This document shows positions 51,277-62,848 of a stretch of DNA of 64,000 nt, piece after piece (position 1 is the first letter of the stretch; each line of letters opens with the position of its first letter). Origin of the DNA: Symbiodinium natans (lineage: Eukaryota > Sar > Dinophyceae > Suessiales > Symbiodiniaceae). The notes below the pieces were generated by a model. It was not told the DNA's origin. It ran no database searches and worked only from the letters and a program-made list of their open reading frames with translations. The translations under genes and the position numbers were made by a program. The stretch is taken from contig CAJNDS010000796.1 in NCBI GenBank assembly GCA_905221605.1, positions 2,501-66,500 on the forward strand, written 5' to 3'.

Positions 51277-51519
51277 CTACTTCGACTCGCAGTTTTTGGG
51301 GTTTCGGGTTTAGGGTTTAGGGTTTAGGGTTTAGGGTTTTTGGGGTTTAGGGTTTAGGGTTTTTGGGGTTTGGGGTTTAGGGGGTCGGGCGGTTTCGGGC
51401 GTTTCGGGGCCTTGGGGTTCTAGGCGTTTGGGGACTTAGGGTGTTACGGGGTTTAGGGGGTTTAGGGGGTTTGGGGAGCATAGGGGTTTAGGAAGTTTAG
51501 GGGGTTTAGGGGGCTAAGC

Positions 51520-51880
51520 CCCTGCAAGCAGATCTGACACATCTGCTGTGAGAATCCAAATGCAACCAATCAGGAGTAATCATCACAAAAAACAACACAA
51601 CAGTAATCGCAGTAATAACAATAAGAATACGAATACTGATAATGATAATTATAGTGATAATGATCATGATCATGATCACTACCATGACAATGATATTGAT
51701 AACGAGAATGATGATGACAATGATAACAATGATAACACTAATATCAATAGTAACCATAAACAATAGCTATAGCAGTAGCGTAATAACAAATGAAAACAAG
51801 AAAACATATGATGATAGTGATAATAAAATGCAATGAGAGATGATGAAAATAACAACAAGCAGGTTCGAGGCTCCGGATCG
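51520..51880. repeat. AT-rich GATAAT simple-sequence region
   Basis: Irregular GATAAT/AACAAT units from about 51,590 to 51,830; frames over it are low complexity. At 51,505-51,540 a short minus-strand island (acceptor GATTCTCACAG, QMCQICLQGLSP) may be an exon. Confidence 0.65.
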
Positions 51881-51937
51881 AAGACCCCCCTAAGCCCAGG
51901 GCACAAAAGTGCTTGGAGTTAAGAAGTTAGGGTCCCC

Positions 51938-52042
51938 GCCCCCGCCCCCGCCTCCGACCCCACCCCCACCCCCGCCCCCCCTTCCATCCCCCACCCCCAC
52001 CCCCACCCCACCCCCCCTTCCACCCGCCCCCCCCCCCCCCCA
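51938..52042 (-). repeat. C-rich tract
   Basis: CCCCCACCCC-type runs (G-rich on the minus strand) with Gly-rich artefact frames. 52,260-52,350 just beyond has an open minus frame AEDYGLHSEQFQSGDLDDF, possibly an exon. Confidence 0.8.
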
Positions 52043-52782
52043 CCACAAACCAGTTGCAAACCGGATGTCGTTTACCATACTTTAACTTACTCTCAAACCA
52101 GATACCCTTAAACTCTCTAATCGCCAAAGAAAACAACCCAACCAAAACCCAAACCACAACCCAAAACCCTCAAAACCCTAACTTAAGAATCCAAAGACAA
52201 AACGAAACTGAACCAAAACCCAAAAGCCCGAAAGCCCTAACCTAAGAATCTCTAACCCCAAAAAATCATCCAGGTCTCCCGACTGGAACTGCTCGGAGTG
52301 CAGCCCATAATCTTCCGCCGCCTTCGGCGCAGGGCAAGGAAGGGTTCGTGGTACTCTGGCTTCGGGGTTTGGGGCTCCCTAAACCCTAAACCCTAAACCC
52401 TAAACCCTAAACCCTAAACCCTAAACCCTGAACCCTGAACCCTGCACTTCTTGAGGTCTCAATATCCTTGTGAAATCTCTGAATCCCGGAGCGTTCAGGG
52501 TTTTAGGAAACCTTGGCCCTAGAACCTCCTCAGCCCTAAAGCCCCAACCCTGAAATGCCAGAGGCCCAGAAGGTCAAAAATCCACAAAACGCAGAACTCC
52601 TGAGCCCAACAAAACAACAAGCCCTAAGCCCTAAGCCCAAAATTCCTAGACCCTAAACCCGAAATCCCTAAACCGCAAACAAAGCCTAAACCCTAAATCC
52701 CGAAACCGCCACCCCCCAAGCCCTAACTCAAAGCTCTCCGACCACCTTCTCACACTGCTCCACGACGCAGGGCCTGGCACGC

Positions 52783-53113
52783 TCAGGGTTTAGGGTTTGG
52801 GGTTTGGGGTTTAGGGTTTAGGGTTTGGGGTTTAGGGTTTAGGGTTTAGGGTTTGGGGTTTGGGGTTTGGGGTTTAGGGTTTAGGGTATAGGGTTTGGAG
52901 TTTAGGGTTCGGCGCTTGGGACTTAAGGTTGCGAGAGCTCAGGGTGTGGCTGTCGGGTTTTTAGGGTTTAGGGTTTAGGGTTTAGGGTTTAGGGTTTAGG
53001 GTTTAGGGTTTAGGGTTTAGGGTTTAGGGTTTTCGGTTTGGGTTTAGGGTTTAGGGTTTAGGGTTTAGGGTTTAGGGTTCAGGGTTCAGGGTTCAGGGTT
53101 TAGGGTTTAGGGC
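52783..53113 (+). repeat. TTTAGGG/TTTGGGG array
   Basis: Two blocks, TTTGGGG-rich then nearly perfect TTTAGGG, separated by about 60 bp. A C-strand mirror region (CCCTAAA/CCCCAAA) follows at 53,380-53,720, with an exon-like minus frame VDVGRFSLVRVMLKPLTL at about 53,195-53,265. Confidence 0.8.
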
Positions 53114-54055
53114 AGTTTAGGGTTTTGGGGTTTCGGAATCGGTGTTGGCTTAAGCTACAGTTGCTGTTTGAAAGGAGATTTCGGATTTAAGGACTTTTTG
53201 TGGGCGTTAGAGAGATTTGGGTACTCAGTGTTAAAGGCTTCAACATGACCCTGACAAGCGAAAAGCGCCCCACGTCAACCTGGCAATTTGAAGCCTTTAA
53301 AAACATACAAGCCCGAAGCCCTCAACCATGAACCCCCGAAAAGGTCCTGAAGCCCTCAACCCCTGAACCAAAACCCCTAAAGCCTAAACCCCAAACCCGA
53401 AACCGACTGACTCAGCCCAAACCCTAAACCGACTCACCCCAAACCCTGAATCCCAAACCCCAAACCCTAAACACTAAACCCAAAACCCGAAAACCCCAAA
53501 CGCCAAACCCGAAACCCTAAACCGAAACCCTAAACCCCAAACCCTAAACCCCAAACCCCAAACCACAAACCCCAAACCCTAAACCCTAAACCCCAAACCC
53601 TGAACCCTAAACCCCAAACCCTGAACCCTAAACCCCAAACCCTAAACCCTAAACCCTAAACCCCAAACCCTAAACCCCAAACCCTAACCCCTCAACCCTA
53701 AACCCCAAACCCTGAACCACGATCCAAAACACGGCTGGGGCGGGCGTCAGCGCCGAGCCGGGCTGGGTGGCGAGGCGGTCTAGTCCTTCGCTCCTGGTTT
53801 AGGGTTTTGAGGGCTTGAGGGGTTTGGGGTTTGGGGTTTGGGGTTTGGGGTTTAGGGTTTAGGGTTTAGGGTTTGGGGTTTGGGGGGCAAAGCTTCTAGG
53901 GCTGAGGGTGTTGGTGGTTTAGGGGGTTTTGTCCAGGAATAATTCATCATACCCCAGACCCATACCCCTTAACCTATAAATGGAGAATACAAGGAAGGAT
54001 TTCCCATACCATTAATTTCCATTAAGCTTAAACCCCAATCCCTAAAGCCCTAAAC

Positions 54056-54107
54056 CCTTGTTGCGCACTCCGGCCAAGGGCTCAACGAAGCTGCTGGGGG
54101 GCCCGCT
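54056..54107 (-). CDS. Candidate exon (SGPPSSFVEPLAGVRNK)
   Basis: 52-nt island, acceptor GGCCCAGACCAG, donor AAGG|GTTTAGGG, one clean frame of 17 codons. The other bordering frames contain stops. Confidence 0.45.
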
Positions 54108-54349
54108 CTGGTCTGGGCCGGACCCCCAAGCCCTAAACCCTAAACCCTGGACCGCAGACCCTAAACAAACTTTAAACCCTAAACCCTAGACCCTAAACCC
54201 TCCTAGGAGAACAGAAGGAGTGATAGCCCAAGGGTGAAAGCGACTGGCCTTTGATGTAGGGCTATCGGTTTAGGGTTTAGGGTTTCAGGATTTAGGGTTT
54301 TAGGGTTGAGGGTTTAGGGTTTTGGGTTTGGGTTTTGGGTTTTCTACTT

Positions 54350-54960
54350 CAGGTGTCACCCACCTGTGGCAATGTAGAGCCAAACTTCCGGATGTAGGGG
54401 GCGCTCTGTCACAAGCGTTCAAGCCAAGAAAGGGTTCCGCAGCTCGTTTCCTCACACCCCGAGACTTATCGAGAAACGACTTTTAAGGTCTGAAGCACTT
54501 TTGCTAGTGAGGCAAAGAAATTTGGCCACGCGACCATGGAGATCCCAGCCCTTGGGAAATTCACATGTCAGTTTGGGGTCTAGGGTCTCTTAAGGGTTCC
54601 GGGCTTGGGGCGACCGGCGATCGAATCCTGAAACGACTGTTTTTTTGATTGGGTGTTGTTCTCCCGTCCTCGAAGCCAGCGAGGGTACCGGCCTGATGCA
54701 ACTGCACGGCTCGGCACCCAGAGAGACAGGGTTCAATGGGGGGTTTCACAAGCACTCTGCTTGGCTTCTACTGGTAATGACCTTGACCTTTGTTCATGTT
54801 TCTGGGGAAGGGGCATGGCAAACGCGATGCAGTAAGGGCCAGAGCTTGGAAGACTACGAGATACGCGAAAGGCCAGAAAGTCTTTACTTTTGCCATGAGC
54901 GCAGCAAGCGGCAAGCTCACTGCTTCCCTAAAATCTCATTCGGGTAGATGCAGGCCTAAC
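54350..54960. other. 600-bp unique segment, possible plus-strand ORF
   Basis: Free of telomere-like repeats. A plus frame 54,645-54,947 (100 codons) has a hydrophobic run WLLLVMTLTFVHVSGEG like a signal peptide, then a charged Cys-containing part. It overlaps minus frames and has no start context or family, so it is a weak call. Confidence 0.3.
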
Positions 54961-55234
54961 CGAAACACCCGAAAAAACCCTAAACCCAGAACCCCTCCAC
55001 CCCCCAAACCCCAAAACGCCCAAGACCCTGAACCCCAAATACCCAACTCCCAAAGCCCACAACCCTGAAACCCTCAAACCCCACAGCTCTACGAACCTGC
55101 AAAGCCCTGACCCCGACAAACCCTACTACAAACCCCTAAACCCGTAATTCCCTGACACCCTAAACCCCAGAGCCCTACAAGCCTCGCGAAACCCTAAAGC
55201 CTAAACCCTAAACCCTAAACCCTAAACCCGACCT

Positions 55235-55600
55235 GCCCCCGAAGCCAAAACAAGAAGACCGGCCTGGAGAAGCCGAAGTCGAGGTCACTGTCGGCTCCTT
55301 GGCTTAGGGTTTCGGGTTTAGGGTTTAGGATTTAGGGTTTCGGGTTTAGGGTTTAGGGTTTAAGGTTTAGGGTTTAGGGTTTTAGGGTTTAGGGTTTAGG
55401 GTTTAGGATTTAGGGTTTCGGGTTTAGGGTTTAGGGTTTAGGATTTAGGGTTTAGGGTTTAGGATTTCGGGTTTAGGGTTTAGGGTTTAAGGTCTAGGGT
55501 TTCGGGTTTAGGGTTTAGGGTTTAAGGTTTCGGGTTTAGGGTTTAAGGCTTGGCGTCTAGGATTTAGGGTTCAGGGTTTAGGGTTTAGGGCTTAGGGTGG
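55235..55600. other. Exon-like island and long G-strand array
   Basis: Minus-strand frame DSDLDFGFSRPVFLFWLRGQ at about 55,232-55,290 ends at GTCGGGTTTAGGG and may be an exon. 55,306-55,600 is a mixed TTTAGGG/TTTCGGG array. 55,610-55,970 is unique, T/G-rich, with nothing supported. Confidence 0.4.
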
Positions 55601-56244
55601 GTGTGGGTGGTGGTGTGCGGCCGCGGCATGCAATCAGATCTGATGTTTTTCGTGGACAGAACCCAAAACCGAGCAACTCAAGTACCTGCAAAGGGAGGGT
55701 TTTGTCAGGTTTGACGATGGTTTCTGGGATGGCGTGGGGTATTTCTAGGGTTTTGTAGACGAAGAAGGATGCCTTGTTCCTCTTTCTGTAGAGTGAGTTA
55801 TTGGGTGTTTTAAAGGTCTTGTGGAGATTTTAACAGGGTGTAAGGGTTGAAGAAAGGGGAGTAGTGTGAGGGCGGATAGGGTTTAAGGGCTACATGATCA
55901 AGGCTGTGGGTTGAAGGGTTGAAGGGTTTGGGGTTTGGGTGCTCTAGGGTAGGGCTTTGCATTTTGCTTTTCAGGTGGCTGTTCCGGTGTTGTAAACCCT
56001 ACATCCTAAACCCGAAACCCGAAACCCTAAACCCCAAACCCGAAACCCTAAACCTTAAACCTAAAGCCGAAACCCTAAACCCTAATTCTTAAACCCTAAA
56101 CACTAAACCCAACCCTAAACCCTCAAACAACCCTGTACTTTGAGGCCCAGGGGCGACTGGAGCTGGTAGGGCTCGCCCTACTGCTGCTCGGCGTCTGCGC
56201 ACTGGTGCTCGTGAGGGAGCTCCAGGCCTCCGCGGGTTGACGCT

Positions 56245-56330
56245 TTAGGGTTTAGGGTTTAGGGTTTAGGGTTTAGGGTTTAGGGTTTAGGGTTTAGGGT
56301 TTAGGGTTTAGGGTTTAGGTTTAGGGTTTA
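56245..56330 (+). repeat. TTTAGGG telomere-like array
   Basis: About twelve units. The island to its left (56,125-56,240) is open on both strands; the plus reading LELVGLALLLLGVCALVLV is strongly hydrophobic, the minus reading Arg/Ala/Pro-rich. Left unassigned. Confidence 0.85.
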
Positions 56331-57068
56331 GGGCTGAACTTGCGTTTCGGATTTCGGGACAAAGAGGGTCGAGTTTACTAGCTTTTAAGAAAGAGCTGGG
56401 GAACCAAGTACCGTATCTCGTCTTCCAAAACTCTTGAAGGGGCAAAACCCTCAACCAAAATTCCCTGAATCCGTATTGAAGAACCCATAAGTTGGGTCGG
56501 TGAGTGTGGGTGGGTCTAGGCTTTAGGGTCAGGGTTTCGGGTCTAGGGTTCAGAGTTTAGGGTTTAGGGTTTAGGGTTGCAGGTTTAGGGTGGAGGCTTT
56601 GGGGTTTTAGGGCCTGAGGTTTTGGGTTTTGGGGGTCGAAAGTTTAGGGTGTAAGGCTTGAGGACTTTGGCGTAGGAGGGAGTTGGTTTAAAGGCTAGGG
56701 TACCGAAACCCTAAGCCCTAAACTAGGAGGGTGTGATGATGGGTTAAGGTGTGGAGAGGTGGAGAGGTGGAGGGTGGGGGGGACGGGGGTCGAGGTAGGG
56801 GAGTCTCCGGGAAGATAGGATATTTCAAGGCAGGATGGTTCAGGGTGGGAGGGTTTAGGGAGGGCGTTAGCCTTAGGAAGTTGAGATACGGCTGTACCGG
56901 ATTCTTAGGGCCGCCGAAACATGGGCTTCGGGAATGCTCGAAGACCGGATGTGCGCCCAATAGTCAAGTGCTAACCTTAAGGACATGTATGTCCTACAGG
57001 ATTGCTGTACGGGATCTTGCATTGGAGATGATGAGTCCTAGTCCGTGAACATACCCTGGCGACTCCTT

Positions 57069-57278
57069 TGTAGAGGGGGGGGGGGGTGTGGAAGGGGGGG
57101 GGGGTGGGGGGGGGTGGGGGGGGGGTGGGGGGGGGGTGGGGGGGGGGTGGGGGGGTGGGGGGGCGGGGGGGGGGGGGGGGTGGGGGGGGGTGGGGGGGTG
57201 GGGGGGGGGGGGGGGGATGGGGGGGGTGGGGGGGGTGGGGGGGGGTGGGGGGGGGGTGGGGGGGGGTGGGGGGGGGGC
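57069..57278 (+). repeat. 210-bp poly-G tract with T/C spacers
   Basis: Longest G-rich run in the window. All Gly, Trp and Pro-rich frames here are artefacts. Confidence 0.92.
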
Positions 57279-57284
57279 GGTTGC

Positions 57285-57622
57285 CCACGAGTTTTTGTCC
57301 TTAATTTTTTGTGCCTTGCCCACGAATTTCGGTGCCTTGCCGACGAATTTTTGTGCCTTGCCCACGAATTTTGGTGCCTTGCCCACGATTTTTTTGTGTC
57401 TTGCCACCAATTTGTGTGCCCGAAAATTCGTGGGCAAAGGCACAAATATTCGTAAACAAGGCACAAAATTCGTGGGCAAGGCACATTTTGGGGTTTTAAG
57501 CCTTGCCCAAGGGCCAAAAAATCAGAAACGTGCCTTGCCCACGAATTTTTGTGCCTTATCCACGAATTTTTGTGCCTTGCCCACGATTTTTTGTGCCTTT
57601 GCCCACGAAACCCAATTAGGGG

Positions 57623-57710
<88 letters not shown>

Positions 57711-57740
57711 GTATATATCGAAAGAGAGGTTTAGGGTTCT
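57285..57740. repeat. Composite repeat: TTGCCCACGAATTTTTGTGCC units and (TA)n
   Basis: Around ten 24-25-bp units of TTTTTGTGCCTTGCCCACGAA in two orientations (57,295-57,420 and 57,425-57,610), then (TA)n at 57623-57718, then GAAAGAGAGGTTTAGGG. Homologous in layout to 23,150-23,275. Confidence 0.75.
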
Positions 57741-57946
57741 AGGACAGTAGCATGGGGTAGCTGATAGGGTTTCCTACGCGGGCCTGTATAGGGAAAATGA
57801 TCCCTATTAGACCCTGAAAACCTCATCTCCACAACCTCTCAATCTCAATCAAACCTGCGCTGGCGAAACCTAAGCCCTAAACCCTAAACCCTAAACACTA
57901 AACCCTAAACCCTAAACCCTAAACCCCCCCCCCCCCCAAACCTCAC

Positions 57947-58020
57947 CAGGCCTTGCTGCCCTTGCCTGTTTCATCTTGGGACACGCTCCTTCCGCAAGGG
58001 CATTTTGAGGATTTTCCGGG
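57947..58020 (-). CDS. Candidate exon (PGKSSKCPCGRSVSQDETGK)
   Basis: 74-nt island with donor CCTG|GTGAGG and acceptor CCCGAGCAG; 24 open codons plus two bases. Cys-x-Cys and Ser-rich. Good borders, family unknown. Confidence 0.45.
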
Positions 58021-58119
58021 CTGCTCGGGTTTTGGGGTTTAGGGTTTTGGGGTTAGGTTTTAGGTTTTCGGGTTTAGGGTTTAGGGTTAGGGTATAGGGT
58101 TTAGGGTTTAGGGTTTAGG

Positions 58120-58770
58120 GTTTTGGGTTTTGGGTTTTGGGTTTTGGGTTCAGGGCTTTTCCGGCTACTTCAGTGCAGCTTTTGCGATCGGCGCCTGTCA
58201 CACCCTAAACCCGAAATTTTGAAGCCCCAAACCCTGCACCCAACATCAGCTTTTTGGCGGGAAGTCGAAGAAGCCACTTACCAAACAGCTCGAAGCTACT
58301 GTGCAAAGCCTCAGCCCCAAGCTCCAGACCGGCAATCAGGGTTTAGGGAAACCCCGAAACCCGTAGACTCTGGAAGCCCTGAAACGCCAAACCCGAAGCC
58401 CCTAAACTAACACCTCAAAGGCCCAAAAGCGCTCTTCATGGCCTTGGGTGGGACTGTTTGGGGTCCAAGACTTAAGGTCGTTCAGGGTCCAGCGTTAAGG
58501 ATTTAGGGGTTCTTCTGCTTCGGTGTCCGTCCTCCGACGGTAGCTGAACTGCCCGGATATCCTTGAGCAATTTCGAGTTTGGGCTTGAGAGTTCAGGCCT
58601 CGCAGTCATACATCTCAAAAAACTCGCGATCGCCCTGATTATGAACAGAAGGCCTTCCTTGAACAAAGCAAACGGAGCAACGGGCAAGAAAGCTTATGCT
58701 TCTTGGACGGGGTTCACGTTCGTGGCATGCAACCCCAAACCCCAAACCCTAACAAAACCCTAAACCCTAA
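58120..58770 (-). other. Exon-like frames with consensus splice sites
   Basis: 58,287-58,345 reads LIAGLELGAEALHSSFELF and stops at a perfect GTAAGT donor. 58,596-58,634 has acceptor TCTGTTCATAATCAG and reads GDREFFEMYDCEA. Both are minus strand, with no family assigned. Confidence 0.4.
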
Positions 58771-59814
58771 ACCCAAACCCTAGACCCTAAACCCTAAACC
58801 CTAAACCCTAAACCCTAAACAAACTGTTGCGAATCCCTGGGAGGGCAGACGAGGGCAGCTGGGCGCCGAATCTTCCGACCCTACTCGGGATGTTGAAGTC
58901 AGACCAGGGATCTCAGGGTTTCAGCCCAGACCCCCAAACCCCAAACCCCAAGCCCCAAACCCTAAGCCCCAAACCCTAAACCCTAAACCCCAAACTCTAA
59001 ACCCTAAACCCTAAACCCTGAACCCTTTTAAGGCTTAAAGAGCCTCGGGATCCCTAAGACCACACCCTTCCCTCCCCTCCCTAAACCCTAAACCCTAAAC
59101 CCTAAACCCTAAACCCTCCCCCCTGGCTGGGGCATGGCACGTCTGCCGATTTGACAGCGGGGACGGCTTTGGCGGCTGCCTGAGAACTGGAGCGCACGCC
59201 CAGGGCACAAGCCGTTTAGGGTTTAGGGCTTGGGGTTTGGGGTTTAGGGTTTAGGGTTAGGGGTTTAGGGTTTAGGGTTTAGGGTTTAGGGTTTAGGGTT
59301 TAGGGTTTAGGGTTCAGGGGCTAGGGTTTCGGGCTTTAGCAAAGAGCTTGGGGCTTAGGGTTTTACAAACCTGGAGCCCGAAGCTCTTGGGGTTTGCGGT
59401 CTAGGGTTCAAGGTTTAGGGCCGAATGGACCCGGGTGTCCCAGAACCCAAACTCTCCTAAACCCTTGAAAATCCTACTGCAACCGGGTTGCAGCTCATTT
59501 GTTGTGAACGATCGTGAGAGGTGCTTGCCTGGTCGCAGCAGACATTTGGAGCCCAACTAAGTGGGTCAAGGGTTAGTTTAGGGTTCAAAAGGCAAGGCAC
59601 GCCCACAATGTCTCCTGTTTAGGGTTTAGGGGCAAAGCACCCTTTATGGGGTACCCTAGGTCTAAACCAGGTTTAAGCCCTATAAACACCACATACACCC
59701 CCTGTAAAAATCGTAACCCCGTAACCAGGGGCTCGAGGGCTAAACCCTAAAACCCCTAAACCTAAACCGTAAACCCGAAACCCGATACCCTAAACCCTAA
59801 ACTCGAGGGCTTTA

Positions 59815-60000
59815 TTGAGCGCGTCTAGTGCCCATTCTTTCGGGACTCCTACAATAAGGAGTCTTGATTTTCGAGGTATACCGGGAGCCCTGACTGAGCC
59901 CGAATTTGGGAAATGGGCACATGACTCAGCAACTAGAAGCCCATCAATCCTTGAACTGCAGCCAGGGCTTCGGGTTTCAATGGGTTCGGGGGCCTGGGAC
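59815..60000 (-). CDS. Candidate long exon (SRLLIVGVPKEWALDALNKA)
   Basis: Minus frame open for over 60 codons (from SQAPEPIETRSPGC to WALDALNKALEF) and running into a TTTAGGG array. A plus frame is also open, but the minus composition is more protein-like. Exact borders unknown. Confidence 0.35.
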
Positions 60001-60005
60001 CCTAA

Positions 60006-60080
60006 TCCCTAAACCCTAAACCCTAAACCCTAAACCCTAAACCCTAAACCCTAAACCCTAAACCCTAAACCCTAAACCCT
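60006..60080 (-). repeat. CCCTAAA telomere-like array
   Basis: Ten nearly perfect units; on the coding strand they follow exon 60085-60149 directly as GTTTAGGG. Confidence 0.9.
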
Positions 60081-60084
60081 AAAC

Positions 60085-60149
60085 TCTGGGGTTGAGAGCT
60101 TAGTGCGCCAGATGCTGCCCCGGCGGCCCGGCGACCGCGGTGCCATTAC
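60085..60149 (-). CDS. Candidate exon (RRGSIWRTKLSTP)
   Basis: 65-nt island, acceptor TGCTTCTCGTTCTGAG, donor CAGA|GTTTAGGG, frame VMAPRSPGRRGSIWRTKLST. Strong pyrimidine tract. It lies 0.37 kb downstream of the stop of the GT61-like gene, so it may start the next minus-strand gene. Confidence 0.45.
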
Positions 60150-60519
60150 CTCAGAACGAGAAGCAAAGGACACATGCATTGTGACACATTACGACAGCAG
60201 TACCAGAAGGCATTCCCGTGCAGAGATGGCGTCTCACGCTAGTTGAAACTAGACCGTACCTCTCTTCGTAGGAGTACGAAGGGATGAAAACGCATCACAC
60301 CGGAACTGATACTTTGCGCCACAGGAAACCGACTGCCTCGTACCTTTCACGGCGAAATCCTTGAAGCCGTAAAGCTTGCAAACAGGAAAACCAAGCAACA
60401 CTTCATCGGCAGCAGCACACAAACCCTCCATGGCAAAGGGACAGCACAACTTGAGCCCAAACCAGCAGGCACCAAAACGAAGCTCGCAAGCGGAGGTTTA
60501 GGAAGGCTTATGCACCGGA

Positions 60520-60970
60520 TCAAGCTGAGCACATGGTCACTGGTGACTTTCTGAAGCTCGCGTGCCGAGAGTGATTCGCCTTGTTCGAGATGATCTCGGT
60601 GGCACTTATCATCAGATGCCAGAAAACATCGGGCGTCTCTCCCAGCTCTCTCTGGTTATGCCTGAGGTAGACATGTCCAGACAGGTGTGCGATGTTTCGG
60701 TAGTAGGCGCTTCTTTCGTGCTCCTGGTCCATAATCTCAACGACGACGCTGCCAGGATACATCCAAATCGAATGCATCATGCCGGCTCCGTGCATTCCGA
60801 CCAGGATGTCGCAGTCGCTCACCATCTTGGCTTGCTGTTGGATGGGCACCGAGGCATTGAAACCCAAGGAGCGGAAGACCAAGGTTTGGCCATCCAGCAT
60901 CATTCCCTCGGCGGCCTCCTTCAGTGCGCGGAAGCTCTTGTCACTCAGCTGCCGGGTCGATTTTCCAGGC
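60520..60970 (-). CDS. GT61-like glycosyltransferase, terminal exon
   Basis: Open from an acceptor GTGGGCAG at 60971 to a TGA at 60520-60522, 150 codons. DILVGMHGAGMMHSIWMYPG followed by SVVVEIM is the hallmark of family 61 glycosyltransferases (EOGT, POMGNT2 and plant xylan arabinosyl/xylosyltransferases). The HGAG loop and following PGSxVvE strand shape the nucleotide-sugar site. Upstream RPGKSTRQLSD supplies the conserved Arg region. Such enzymes act in the secretory pathway. Codon use is unremarkable and no telomere-like repeat lies within. It is joined to exon 62849-63097 through at least one unseen exon, as phases do not match directly. Confidence 0.8.
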
Positions 60971-60999
60971 CTGCCCACATAGCCTCAGTTTGCCAGTTC

Positions 61000-62640
61000 A
61001 GAAGCAAAAAAACCATCCAATTTCAGTTTGATGATAGCTAGAAGTCCTTGGATCCCTTCAACCCCACAAACTTAAAAATGTGCAAGAGCATGTATTAAGT
61101 AGCAGACTCTACTGCCTCCGAAATTCATCTCCGGGTCGAGGCCGACACCAGCATAGAGTGCCTAAGTTCACCAGCACACCCCCCCTTCTAAACGAGGGTA
61201 ACCTTTCTCAGACTGTTTTCACATCTTGAAAGGGAACTGTCCGCAAGAACATACATAGAGGAACATGAAGGCGTCTGAATCATGTGTGGTGTGAGATTGT
61301 TCCATGTTCCACGATGAGCCTATGCAGTGGAGGCAGTACTATAACTGCAGAACGTGCACCGAAACACTAGTCCAGTTAGATTCAGCCCCGATATATCCCC
61401 CCCCCAATGAACCCTCATAACCCTTTCTACTATGTTAGCCGAGCTCTCCAAACAGCAACAGATCACACCCGAAGCATGCCATGAGGACTACAAAATCCCG
61501 ACCACTGTCACATGCGAACGGACATGACTTGCTTGGCAAAACACGGGTCGCAACTGATCAGTTGCCTTTGTTTTAAGGAGTTACCGAGCTCTGCGACCAC
61601 ACATCACTCACCGAGCCACCAGAGGTTCGCTATGTTTAGGAAAATGAGTGTCGCAACTCATTGTTTTCAAGATGTGATTTTACATCATCCACGACGGACA
61701 GGCATGCTGTGCAGTGCATTTGAATTTCATCTGTTCGCAAACACCAGTTTGGAGGCTCCCAAATCTCAGGAGCCTGCGGGAAGCAGTTAGTGCACTAACC
61801 AGTCGCAGGCCCCAGAGCTCCAGGAGCCTTGCATGTGTTCTCGGAATCAGTTTGGGGGCCGCAAATACAGGAGACCACCAAGAGACCACTAGGACACCAC
61901 CCAGACAACACCAGGACATCATCACAAGACAACCCCGCGACCCACGAGCACTGCCCCCAGGACGACCACGACGAAGAGGACGACAACGACCAGGAGACCA
62001 CCAGGAGGCCACCAGGAGGCCGCCAAGAGGCCACCACGACACCAGGAGACCAGCGGAGACCCCCAAGTACTGGCGCCTTGAAGACTACGGACTATGCCCC
62101 GGAATGCTTTCCCGCGAATGTTGGCGAGATTGCTGAGCATTCCGGAGCATGGCGGCAATTCTGCTCCCCAAATACTGGCGGATCCAAGACCAGTTGCAGG
62201 ACGCACATAGCCAGCCCGAATCTTTGTTTTGCGAGAGCAAACGCCCAAAGCGAGAAGGATGCAACACACCACTGTCGGAGTCAAGAATAGGAGGCGAGGG
62301 GCGAGATTTGCAGGCTTCACAACTTCACAACTTCACAATCAACGCAAGAACCAAGAGTGTTACCACACTGTTTGGGGAGAATCGATTCCTGGGGCCCTTA
62401 AGAGATAATACTAATAATGATAATAATAGAGATAATACTAATAATGACAATAAGAAAAGAAGAAGAAGAAAAATAATAGGAATAGTATTGTTAAAAGAGG
62501 GCTTGGGGTAATTGTGAGCCTGGGAGCTGACTGGAATGACCGCCAGAGGTTGGATGCATGCGCACACTTCATCGGTAGATCCCATGCCAAGTCCCACAGG
62601 AAACCGTTCGACGGAGCAAGGATGCGATGCCTAGGCTCTC
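61000..62640. other. Intron of the GT61-like gene
   Basis: Mostly unique. 61,860-62,060 is an imperfect tandem run of GACCACCAGGAG-type units with open frames on both strands. 62,405-62,480 is an AATAATGATAAT run. A missing GT61 exon should lie here but I could not identify it. Confidence 0.45.
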
Positions 62641-62645
62641 CAACG

Positions 62646-62776
62646 GTTTAGGGTTTAGGGTTTAGGGTTTAGGGTTTAGGGTTTAGGGTTCAGGGTTTAG
62701 GGTTTAGGGTTTAGGGTTTAGGGTTTAGGGTTTAGGGTTCAGGGTTTAGGGTTTAGGGTTTAGGGTTTAGGGTTTG
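62646..62776 (+). repeat. TTTAGGG array inside the GT61 intron
   Basis: About nineteen units. It starts 73 bp below exon 62849-63097, so on the coding strand the intron begins with C-strand (CCCTAAA) repeat. That is the reverse of the usual order. Confidence 0.9.
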
Positions 62777-62848
62777 TCACAGGGTTGTAATTTGGCGCAA
62801 AATCAAGGCAAAGGGATACTGCGCGGAGACCGGCAAAAGGGATACTAC

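Noticed and set aside
57038-57750. Long Gly-, Trp- or Pro-rich frames and an IYIYIY frame
   Set aside because: They translate the poly-G tract and the (TA)n run; no start, splice or domain evidence.
61714-62290. Overlapping frames of 128-153 codons on both strands
   Set aside because: They run over an imperfect GACCACCAGGAG tandem region; composition is low-complexity and neither strand shows a family motif or the missing GT61 segment.
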